Shown piece after piece: positions 21,854 to 30,822 of a stretch of 64,000 nt of DNA; position 1 is the stretch's first letter, and each line of letters opens with the position of its first letter. The translations under genes and the position numbers were made by a program. This DNA comes from Pyrenophora tritici-repentis (Eukaryota > Ascomycota > Dothideomycetes > Pleosporales > Pleosporaceae), in NCBI RefSeq assembly GCF_003171515.1, contig NC_089393.1, positions 3,038,001-3,102,000 on the forward strand, in the 5' to 3' direction. The notes beneath the pieces are model-generated. The model had not been told where the DNA came from. It did not search any database and saw only the letters and a program-made list of their open reading frames with translations.

Positions 21854-24800
21854 CATACTTGTCAACGAGCGAGCCGGCTCGCTCAGCTCGCTCGGCTTGG
21901 ACGTTTTGACCAAGCCGAATGAGCTGAGCGCGCAGTGCGCGCTTGCAAGCCGAGCGAGCTTAGGGATAGGCGCTCGCTCAGTCAGCTTGCTTAGCTTGGT
22001 TGGATGGAGCGGTTGGAAACTTGGGGCTGAAGGACTTGGTGGAGGGGCAATCTCACGATGATTTTTAGGTGTAGTGCGTAAGTTCGAAACCTAGTTATAA
22101 CCTAAAATACACTCTTTTTTGCTATATTTCTAGCAAATAAGCTACTAAATTTCCGGCTAACGGCCTGGCAACAATATTCTCCTTCTGCGACACTTCACTT
22201 ACTACTTATCACCCACCACACTCACCTATACTCCACCAACGCGTCTCTATTTGCAGCTATTATCTACCTCGCCGTTGCTATAATGCCAGCAAAAAGAACA
22301 TGCGTTAATGCTCTAGAAATCGCGACAACTTCGAAGCGCCCTAGAGTCGCAGCGCGTCATCGCGGGACTGCCAGCCAACCTGTGCTAGTCGATACTCAGC
22401 CATTCTCACCATCTCCACCTCCTCCACCGCTGTCGCCGCGTCAAGCTCTCGTTGCCGCGCCACAAGCACCAAATTTTGAAGCGACCCTCCGAGAGTCGCG
22501 CGCCGAAGAGACGATCATCCCACCACCTAAGGGCAGCGAGCATGCCACTGTTGCAGCTTCAGGAGCAGCTAGCGAGGCTGTCGACAAGGGTTTCGTATAG
22601 GTAGAGGACAAATACGACGGCTTTAATTAGAGTCGCTACCCAAAGCACTGCAAGCCGCCCACATCACTTTCGAACCGAGCAAGCTGGGTATACAGCCATG
22701 GCTATCGCATCGCCTTGCGCAGCAACGTCGCAAAAGTTACGTGGATCTGCCACTATTGCTATAAGCACAAGTTCACTACTGTTGGCCGTGGCATACATAA
22801 CGTCTCGCAGTCTCCATCAGCGCCAGCACGTCATCTCGGAGAAGACAAGAAAGTTCATGGCTTGAAGCCTCCAAGTAAGCGCACTACCGTCGCTCCTCGG
22901 AAAGAAACTCTCCTCGAACGCGCCCTTCAGAAGGGCTGCTCTTAGGCTGTTGCCAACGAGCTTACCAACTTCAATATACAAGAGTTTAGGCTTGCGGCCG
23001 TTACCTAGCTCGTCGAAAACAACCTCCCACTCTCACAATTCGAATCATCGTCTTTTCGCAATATGATATAATTAGCTAGCGTAGAGGCAGAACGAGCCTT
23101 GTGGGCATCTTATAACAGCGTCTCACGATACGTTATACGCCTGTACAACTACCTGTTACTAAAGGTTATCGCAAGCCTTTCAGAATCAATGAGCAAAGTC
23201 TATGTAAGCTTTGACGGATGGACGACAAAAGGTGGCAAGCGCGGTTACTTAGGTATCGTCGCCCACTACGTTGATAGCTCTGGCGAGCTCAGGGACTTGC
23301 CTATTGCGCTCCCACAACTGACAGGTGCCTACACCGGCGAGGCTATGGCTGAGGTCGTGATGGCAATATTCAAGCAGTTCGAAATCACTGTGGGCAAGCT
23401 CGGTTACTTCGTCCTCGACAACGCACATAACAACAACACCACGATTAACACTCTCGCCTTGCAGATAGGCTTTAGCGCTACTGAGCATCGCCTTCGCTGC
23501 GGTCCTTATACGCTTAATCTCATTGGCCAGATGCTACTCTGGGGTGAGGAGAAAGAGTCCTACGACAACGAGGAGACTGAGCGCGTGAACGAAGCTGAGA
23601 ATATGGCTACTTGGCGAGGCGATGGACCATTAGGAGTGCTTGTCGCGGTTATTAACTACATCAAAACACCACAACAGTACGCTCTTTTTGAGAAGTATCA
23701 GAAGCTCGCTATTAGGGACCAGCCTGTCAACGCGCCAACAGAACAGCACAAAATCAAGGAGCCCGTTAAGCTAGTTGTTACTCGCTATAACTCTTACGTT
23801 TCGTGTTTTAAGCGCGCTGTTGAGTTGTAATTAGCGGTTAATAGGTACGCCAACTACCATATTTAGAAGATTGAAACTGAAGACGCGTACGCCCGAAGTC
23901 GTAACAACAAGCTGCCTGCAGCGCCGGATTGGATGAGGTCTGATGGGATCAATGCCCATGACTGGCAGGTGATTGCTGAGTATATTGATGTGCTTAGGCC
24001 ACTAAAACAAGCTACAAAACGGCTTGAAGGCCGCGGCAAAAGCGGTGCTTTTGGAGCAATCGCTGAGGTTATTCTAGTATTTGAATACTTACTTGGAGTC
24101 TATGAGGACCGCTTGCAAAGCTATGAAGACGTCATTTATGATGAGCATACAGAGTCACCCGAAGACCACCTTGCTATCAACCTCCGCGCTGCCCTAGTTA
24201 AAGCCCGCGAGTACTACAACAAGCTCGACCTCTCGCCAGCTTACTATGCTGTTATAATCCTTCATCCTCGCTACAAAAGCTACCTTGACGCAGCGTGGGC
24301 GGATAAGCCTGATTGGCTAGAGAGCAGCAACCGCAAGTTTCAACATTTGTGGGCGGAGTACAAAAGCTTACCGAAGCCGCGCTTACGCTCTAAAGTTAGG
24401 CACAATGATATAGAAGACGCTATTAACAGCTTTATTAAGCCGGCAGGGCTTACGGAGAACGAGGAGGATGAATATGAGGCTTAGAAACGCAGCGAACCGA
24501 TCGCTAGCGAGGGCGTCGACCCTATAAAATACTGGGTAGGACTCCGCGATCGCTACCCCAGCCTTAGCAAATTTGCTATCGACATGCTATCAATCCCAGG
24601 CTCAAGCTGTGAGTGTGAGCGCTTATTCAGCGAGCTGGGTGACCTCCTCGAGCCCCGTCGGCGCAGCATTTCTCCGCAACTTCTAGCAGCAATACAGTGC
24701 GATCGACGATGGATAAGAGCTAGATTTGGCAGTGGTGAGGTGCCTGTAAAGGAGGCTATCAGCGATGAGGAGATGGACGCGAAATACGGTGTACATAAGT

Positions 24801-24994
24801 GGGATATTAGCTGAGAAACTCAACACCAAGGTTTCTATATAACTTTCCTAATCGGGACTGAGCCCATCAAGCCGAGCGAGCTGACAGCCCTGTTTCAGCC
24901 AATCCGAGCGAGCCGAGCGAGCTGCTGGCCTCCGCTCAATTGGCTGAGCAAGCCAATTGGCTGAGCTCGCTCAGCTTGCTCATTGACATCTGTG
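21854..24994 (+). mobile_element. Nested hAT transposon (hAT-2) with RIP-type damage
   Basis: The 3141-bp element is flanked by a perfect 8-bp target duplication CTCCAGAG (21846-21853 and 24995-25002). Its ends, CATACTTGTCAACGAGC on the left and CACAGATGTCAATGAGC on the right (reverse complement), are imperfect inverted repeats. Subterminal GAGCGAGC/GCTCGCTC motifs follow at both ends. The interior gene is riddled with stop codons. Confidence 0.93.
22283..24814 (+). pseudogene. hAT-2 transposase, RIP-degraded
   Basis: Collinear pieces of a hAT transposase are read in several open segments: an N-terminus (MPAKRTCVN), a BED-like finger (WICHYCYKHK) near 22740, the catalytic core (YVSFDGWTTKGGKRGYLGIVAHY, LDNAHNNNT) near 23200-23440, and the dimerisation region (SSCECERLFSELGDLLEPRRR) near 24600. 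They are separated mainly by TAG codons where the hAT-1 protein has Gln or Trp. That is the result of C-to-T change in CpA on either strand, the RIP signature. It is related to hAT-1 but is a different family. Confidence 0.85.
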
Positions 24995-26397
24995 CTCCAG
25001 AGGCGTTAGCAAAGTGTGCAACGACTCCAAAGAATCCACGCTTGCCACCCTTTGTCGTCCAACCATCAAAGCTTATGTGGATCTTGCTTGCAGCTTCTGA
25101 CAGAGCGCAGACAATCTGTGGCTGCATATATTGGAAGAGGCGCATTGCGTAGGTAGCTACACTGCGAGGACTTACCCACAAAGCTGCCTCTGCCTCTGGG
25201 TTTGCAAGGCTAATCATCTCGCGAAAGGACGGCCTTGCAAGTAGCTCCATTGGCAAGTTGTTATCAAGAAGGCAGAACACTGCAACTTCACGAAACTGCT
25301 GGATGTTGAAGTTGCCCATCGCGTTGGCAGCCTCTTGAGAGACTGCAACACCAGTCTCCAGCGTCTGTCGTAGAGAGAGTTGCTGCCCTGTTCTTCGAGG
25401 CTTCAGGCCGTCTTTTGTAAAGCCATGGCCTCGTTTCTGAAGGCCAAGATGAGCTGCAGCTGAGGAGGTGGCCTTTGATACGTCAAAAACTCCACTGCCG
25501 CCAGTGTCAATGACCTTGTGGATGTGGCAGTATTTGCATACAAACCACACTCGATTCTGATCGTAGAGCTCAACAACGCGATATCCATGTTGAAAGATCC
25601 AACTCTTGACGCGCCGCCCAGTTGTAAGAGGCTTCATGAACCGAGGGAGGCGATCCCAGTTAATGCCGTCAAAGTTATCGCCATTATCAGGCTCTGTATC
25701 AACACTAGCCTCTGTTGTTGCTGCTGTACCAGCCTGGCTGCCCTCAGCCGCACCCTCCTCCTCTGTTTGCGACTCGAAAAATTGCGACTCAAACGTTGTG
25801 GCCTGGCTTACGGCGGCGCCAAGGGTTTCCTGAGGCGACAGCGATCGCTGAGATAGGACAGAGGGCCTTGATAGGCGCGCCCGTTTGGCGGCGGCGGCGG
25901 CGGCAGCAGTATTGGTGGGAACTCGAGAGCGTTTGGCCATCGTGGGCGATACTAAACACTAAAGAAAAATGTCTGTATAGGTAGCTAGGCAACTAGTGTT
26001 GTGTGTAAGGGATTATTAGGGAACTGAGTGAGCGAAATCGTTGTTGTATTAAGAACAGCGAAGGACTAGCTATATAGGTGCGGGGTGAAGCCTAGAAGAG
26101 GCTAGCCCCTAAGCAGAAGGAGCTAGTCCTATAAGAGGAGAGCTAGCTGGTGAGAAGTGAATGCATAGAGACTGGCTTGCCCGGCCGACAGGGATCACAA
26201 GCTAAGCGAGATAGGGGTCCAAGATAACTATCTTCAACACCAAAAACCTTCTCTTAATACGACACTACTCGCCTTACAACTCGTTAATAATAAATCAATC
26301 TAACTAATCAAATCAATCAATCTGACCTTCGCAAGTTGATTTGATTAGCTATTTTGAAAAGCTTAGATTGAGTTGATTGAGTTGGTAAAAACTCCAA

Positions 26398-26850
26398 ATG
26401 ACCAATCAAATCAATCAATCTGACCAATCTGGATTGATTGTTGCGGAGTCTGCATCTCAGTGGGCGCCTATCCGATATGATCATGAGCAGGAGATTAACG
26501 AGCATACTAGTAATTTCTTTAACTACCTTAAGTTAAAATTTCCTACAGTTGGAGAGGACATTAACGAGCTTTATAAGACTCTTGTTATTGACGGAGCTAT
26601 GGATATCAACCTCTTGATGCAGCCATCTGGTGATATCTTGAAGTTGTGGACGCAGCATTTCAAGCAGCCTCCTGGCTGGTTTTTCACGCTACAAAACACT
26701 GCAAAAGAATGGCAAGCTGGGTACCAGGGTCTCACAGATCGTAACTGGAGACGAGTCGAACGTTGTAAGAAAAGAGAAGAGATTGCGCGCAAGAAATTGG
26801 TGGTTGAACCGTCTAGCAGTGTTGTGGAGGATGATGGCGAGAATGCTTGA
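26398..26850 (+). other. Open frame of unknown nature abutting hAT-1
   Basis: A 150-codon frame starts inside the hAT-1 terminal repeat and runs into flanking DNA. The part from about 26460 (WAPIRYDHEQEINEHTSNFF onward) has ordinary protein composition, with a basic helical stretch (RNWRRVERCKKREEIARKK) near the end, and no RIP-type stops. I see no known domain. It may be the 3' remnant of a gene or transposon cut off by hAT-1. Confidence 0.35.
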
Positions 26851-26865
26851 AGCTTAGTGGCCTGA

Positions 26866-28172
26866 GCGTTTTTGGTGACAGCGGCCCGTGCCCGCTATAG
26901 TGTTGAGGTTTTTCAGGCGTTTCAAATGCGCTGCAACAATAGTCTATTTGGATAGCCCTATGTACAACACTACAACGTTATGCGATTATAACAGGTTAAC
27001 TTCCTAAGATAGTTCTATATGTATAGAAATAGCTCTTATTTTTTTTAGAATTATTAAATCGCTTTTGTGGGTTGCGCATTAAGGTGTAATCGTTCGCATT
27101 TGTATGGTATCATCTACCTATAGAAACGTACTGTGGCATCCATTTAAAAGCACAATTAATAGGGATAGCCACACCTATGGAACCAGCTTCTGCAGTTAAT
27201 ATTACAGCACACCAGCTGCGCTGCATACTCAAGAAAGACCCGAAAGTCAATGAAGTTCTCCGCTTGCGCTGAATTCCTTTTCATCCACCCCTTGAGCTGC
27301 TTAAAGCTCTTCTCGATGGGGTTGAAATCTGGTGAGTATGGCGGCAGATACTCAAGGAGTACTCCAGCACTTTGGCAAAGCACCCGTACACGCTCTGATC
27401 GATGGATGGAGGCGTTATCAAGCACGATTACTGAGGCTGGCCCTGGGTGAGGATTGCAGAACGGCAGCACTTGAAACTCTAAGAAGTCTTCTAGGATCTC
27501 AGATGTAATCGCGCCTTGAAAGATCTTATAGCTTATGTAGCCATCTATCGTCATGGCTGGCAGCAGCGACCACCGTTCTGATCGCCTGAAGCTGTGTGAT
27601 AGCTCCACCGGCTCCCCGATTGGAGACCAGCCATACTTGCGGTCGCCCGTACGCTCATTGCAGGCGCTCTCGTCCAACGCAACGATCTGCTCCGCCTTAT
27701 AGTGTTGCGCCATCCTGGCAAGATAGAGGCGGCGGAGTGGCTCACTCTGCTCCTTTGCCCGCTTTGTTGCAAGCTTGCGAGACCATCTCATCTTCTCTAG
27801 CTCTCGGTAAACGCTCGCAAGGCTTATCCTAACGTCGTACTCGTCGTACAAGAAGTCCCTCATCTCATCCATGTATGCGCCCGGTGAGCCATTGAGGTAT
27901 GCCTGAAGGCCTTCGCGCTGAGCTTGCCGGAGTATAGATGGCCGCCCAAGTCGAACGCAGCGCGGCGGATAAGGCACGCCCCAAAACTCTAAGCTCAACC
28001 TCAGCTTTGCTACTGTGTTACGGCTCGCACCTGTAGCTCTAGAGATGGCTCGATCACTTTCGCAGGCAGCAATTCGGTCGAGGATAGCCTGGAGAACAGC
28101 GGGCTGCAAGCGGTGGCCGGTGCCTGGCATCGCGATGAGATGGGCTCGAGAAAATTGCAACACCAAAAACGC
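26866..28172 (-). mobile_element. Tc1/mariner (IS630-like) element, ends tentative
   Basis: The transposase frame lies between a perfect 12-bp inverted repeat, GCGTTTTTGGTG at 26866-26877 and its reverse complement at 28161-28172. The resulting 1307 bp is a typical Tc1/mariner size. The flanking dinucleotide is GA on both sides rather than TA, and the repeat is short, so the exact ends are uncertain. Confidence 0.5.
27156..28166 (-). CDS. IS630/Tc1-type DDE transposase, open frame intact
   Basis: The 336-residue protein has an N-terminal helix-turn-helix (AISRATGASRNTVAKLRLSL) and a second DNA-binding segment. A DDE catalytic domain follows: VALDESACNER (first Asp), VIVLDNASIHRS (second Asp) and LPPYSPDFNPIEKSFKQLK (final Glu in NPIE). 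The motifs are all present and no stop or frameshift is seen, so the enzyme could be active. It is one of few undamaged transposases in this part of the window. The real start may be the Met at residue 13 (MPGTGHRLQPAV). Confidence 0.85.
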   Translation of the reverse strand: MVLQFSRAHLIAMPGTGHRLQPAVLQAILDRIAACESDRAISRATGASRNTVAKLRLSLEFWGVPYPPRCVRLGRPSILRQAQREGLQAYLNGSPGAYMDEMRDFLYDEYDVRISLASVYRELEKMRWSRKLATKRAKEQSEPLRRLYLARMAQHYKAEQIVALDESACNERTGDRKYGWSPIGEPVELSHSFRRSERWSLLPAMTIDGYISYKIFQGAITSEILEDFLEFQVLPFCNPHPGPASVIVLDNASIHRSERVRVLCQSAGVLLEYLPPYSPDFNPIEKSFKQLKGWMKRNSAQAENFIDFRVFLEYAAQLVCCNINCRSWFHRCGYPY

Positions 28173-28436
28173 GAGTCAGTAGAGGCGATCGCAGCAAACA
28201 ATGAACTTCAAATACGTTGTGGGTGTTAGAAAGCGTGGCTGCATCGATTTACTAACAAATTACTATAGGAGTTGATGTTCTTGGCCACCAAGCCAACCAG
28301 ATCCAGGTGGCTCAAGGTATTTCGAGAAACACCCATAGCACTGCCAAGCCCGAGGCGAGGCCACCTCCCACAGACAGAGCCGTAGACAGACACAGACAAT
28401 ACACTTGATCCCATCCATAAAAAATCTGACAGCTAG
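28173..28436. other. Spacer between the IS630-like element and the hAT-3 remnant
   Basis: I see no gene or complete repeat. It may be flanking DNA into which the transposons inserted. Confidence 0.3.
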
Positions 28437-29357
28437 AATGCAGGGCTCTTAAACTTAAAGAGTAGGTAGTTATTCTTAACAAGCCAGCTTACAGCCTCTA
28501 TTCGAAAGCGCTAAGTATTAAAACTAAGGAGCTCGTTAGTAGTAGTTTACAACACCTTGCTGCTGTTTCACTTAAGTATACGCTCTAACTAGCTAACCTT
28601 AGTGCTAGCAGTAGTCTTGCTAGGTGGGCTCTAGCTATAGCCGCGTTTCTGCTCCTCTAGGTGTCGCGCCGCAGCCGTGGTTAAGCGCGTTGTCTTGTAT
28701 ATCCTGCTTATCGGAGTTATCTTATAGTCGTAGCAGTAACAGCACACAAAGAAGAGTTTGCTTAGATCTCTTAGCAACGCGACGCGCTAGCCGTAGCGAT
28801 AGATCTAGCTTTTGCGCAACGACTGCGACGAAGCTAGGCGTACGTAACGCAGTAAAAGGCTAAAGTCGAGGCCTTTAAAATCGTCTATTAGGCTTGCGTT
28901 AAACTCCTTATATATAGCCACCTTATTAGCTGCCGACAACGCTGCTGTTGCCTAGACTCCGCAACAATCAATTCAATCCGGTCACTCTCCTAGACCCACT
29001 TACCTATCTAGGTAGGGCTTAAACTCCTATAGGTAACTACTAGGCTTAAAGCGGTAATCAATCAATCCAATCTGAACCTTCTAGGACCCACTTAATTGAT
29101 TGTTGCGGACTGTGCTGTTGCCTGCTTACTGCCCTTAGTAGGTGCGACAACAGTGTCTTTAGGCCGCGCCTTACGCAGCCGCGACTCAAAATTTAAGGCC
29201 TAAGACGCCTCGTTAATAGTTCTACGAGGCGACTAACGCGGTTACGATAGCTAGCTCTTAACGAGTATAGGCTGGCTGGCGGAGCCGCTAGCAGCGGGCC
29301 TTCTAGCTCGTTTGCTTAGGGTGGCAGTAGCGTCGTCGACGCGTCTTTTAGGCGGCA
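28437..29357 (-). pseudogene. hAT-3 transposase N-terminal fragment
   Basis: From the ATG at about 29357 the minus strand reads MPPKRRVDDATATLSKRAR, then NFESRLRKARPKDTV. This parallels NFEATLRESRAEETI in hAT-2. After the MITE it continues through a degraded zinc finger (CCYCYDYK), AARHLEEQKRGYS and FNT*RFRIEAV*WLVKNNYLL, which parallels FNIQQFREVAVFCLLDNNLP in hAT-1. Many Trp and Gln positions are TAG, as expected after RIP. The catalytic and dimerisation regions are absent. Confidence 0.75.
28953..29114 (-). mobile_element. 162-bp hAT-type MITE, copy in hAT-3
   Basis: This copy is in reverse orientation relative to the other three, with termini TAGACTCCGCAACAATC and its partner. A perfect 8-bp target duplication CTGTTGCC lies at 28945-28952 and 29115-29122. 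It appears undamaged although its host is heavily mutated. Confidence 0.95.
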
Positions 29358-29806
29358 TAGTGGCGACAGTATAATAACGACGATAGGAGCAAAAAGGTAG
29401 GGTAATATAGGCTCTATTAGTAGCACTAGGACTAGAACACGTGTGAATCGTGTTGGTTTACTGTGCTACCGGAACTAAGATCTATATCTCTGCCAGCTAC
29501 TGTTGTAGGCGCTAAGCCCTGTACGCACTAGCCTATAAGTGTGAGAAGATAGGATAGAACCTAGGTTATATATCCTAAGGCCCACACGGTGGCTGATAGG
29601 CTTAATTAGGTGGCTAGTAGATAGGCAGATAGCCTTAACGCCTCCGCTGCCTTGCTGCATTAATCTAATCAAGCTGATTAATCAAGCTTCGTCTCTTAAG
29701 CTTAATTGCTAACCAATCTCTATGCGAGAGGCTTGATTGATGGAACCGTTGGCTTGATTGTAGATTGATCAAGCGCTTGTAAGCCGCTTGATTGTTGACA
29801 GGTCTG

Positions 29807-30553
29807 TCTCGCACAGACTAAGTGCCTTAAGAACTGCAAGGGAAAGTGCGCCCCGTAAACGGGTCGTTCTCTTCTCTCCCTTTCCACTCGGCAACACCAA
29901 CAACACGTACATACACACACGAAATCTTAGAGCGGAACATGAGAGCTTGTTCTTGTCTATCTTCGATAGATAGGGCGGCGTAGACGTTTCTGACTTTAGC
30001 TCTGCCAATAATAGAGTCTATAGGAGCAGGAGGACGCATAGCGACGTTAGGAGGTACCATAGCACTAGTACTTGTTGGGACATGCGCGTACAGCCAGCAC
30101 GGCGTGGATGTATTTTAGATAGCGAGCTTTTCCGGGCTGGAAGCTTGAACCACTAGTTAGACCAAGCTTCCCGCTTAGCTCGCACCCGTACATAGGGAGA
30201 TCTCTCCACCCAGCTCTTGCTCACTACTAATCAAATATCATATACTTTGTTCGCTGCAACAACAGTGATATTCGACACCTTTGCCGTGTCAACAGTGCTA
30301 GTCTCGGGGCTAATAAGATCGCTTGTTGGTTGCTCTTAGTTTCGAGCCACCGTACGTACGTGGCGAGCACGTGACTAGGTGCGTGGCCCGTACCGTGGGG
30401 TGGGATTCAGTTCGTACGCGAGCTGCAGCCCACCTCCTCTAATCAATCATAACCATCTACTTCAACTCGTTGCAACGACCGTTACTTGATTCAACCTCAC
30501 CTTTGCTGTATCAACATCGCTCGCCATTATTATCGTAGAGGAGTGCAACATTA
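29807..30553. other. Unassigned DNA between hAT-3 and Gypsy-1
   Basis: A 77-codon frame on the minus strand (30060-29827, MVPPNVAMRPPAPIDSIIGRA...) has plausible protein composition and no RIP-type stops, but I recognise no family. The rest contains AT/GC-mixed DNA with a cgtacgtacgtgg stretch near 30350. It may be part of an older element interrupted by Gypsy-1. Confidence 0.3.
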
Positions 30554-30741
30554 TGTGAACGGTCCGTAGGAACTGTATTCCAGCTACCTAGTCCAGATGC
30601 TATTTACAGTCAAGATGAAGAAAGAAGGTAAGACGCAAGCGGCGAGCCTGCTTTGTTTGGGTTGGCGCACGGCCCTCACGTTGCCGGGGAAGCGACTAGG
30701 CTAGCAGCCTAGTCATGTGACTCGAGGCTCAGCCCGTTACA
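30554..30741 (-). repeat. Gypsy-1 3' LTR
   Basis: The 188-bp terminal repeat has one mismatch to the partner at 35714-35901. Confidence 0.95.
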
Positions 30742-30822
30742 TTACCCCCCTCCTTTCCCTTTAGCGTGTAGTTTTCTCCATTTCCTCCAAGCGTTAGTCT
30801 TTAGTACGTTACTCACAGGTTC

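Larger units (their letters stand above)
20278..25940 (-). pseudogene. hAT-1 transposase, split by hAT-2
   Basis: The N-terminal part reads 25940-25003 and the C-terminal part 21853-20278. If the nested element and one target duplication are left out, the frame is 2514 bases, 837 residues, with no internal stop. The N-terminal part has a BED-type zinc finger (VWFVCKYCHIHKV) and the start of the catalytic domain (HISFDGWTTKGGKRGFFGVVAHF). The C-terminal part continues with LPIALPHLAGSHTG, YFVLDNAANNDTAV and the hAT dimerisation region (ASSCDCERLFSELGDLLEPRR). Codon integrity in both halves shows that RIP has not damaged it; only the insertion inactivates it. Confidence 0.9.
20109..26452 (-). 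mobile_element. hAT transposon (hAT-1), interrupted by a nested hAT
   Basis: Terminal inverted repeats CAGACTCCGCAACAATCAA mark both ends, followed by subterminal runs of ATTGATTG-type repeats. Inside is one hAT transposase gene on the minus strand, split by hAT-2 (21854-24994). The same termini bound the 162-bp and 128-bp MITEs in this window, so this is their probable autonomous parent. The 8-bp flanks (cttatcac left, catctcag right) do not match, so one end may have been exchanged by recombination. Confidence 0.8.
28437..29806 (-). mobile_element. hAT-3 remnant, RIP-degraded and 3'-truncated
   Basis: The minus-strand element begins with a hAT-like end at about 29806 (CAGACCTGTCAACAATCAAG on the minus strand). 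It is followed by AT-rich subterminal repeats of TTGATTG and AAGCTTGATT, then the degraded N-terminal part of a transposase. The rest of the gene is missing. A 162-bp MITE sits inside it. Confidence 0.7.
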
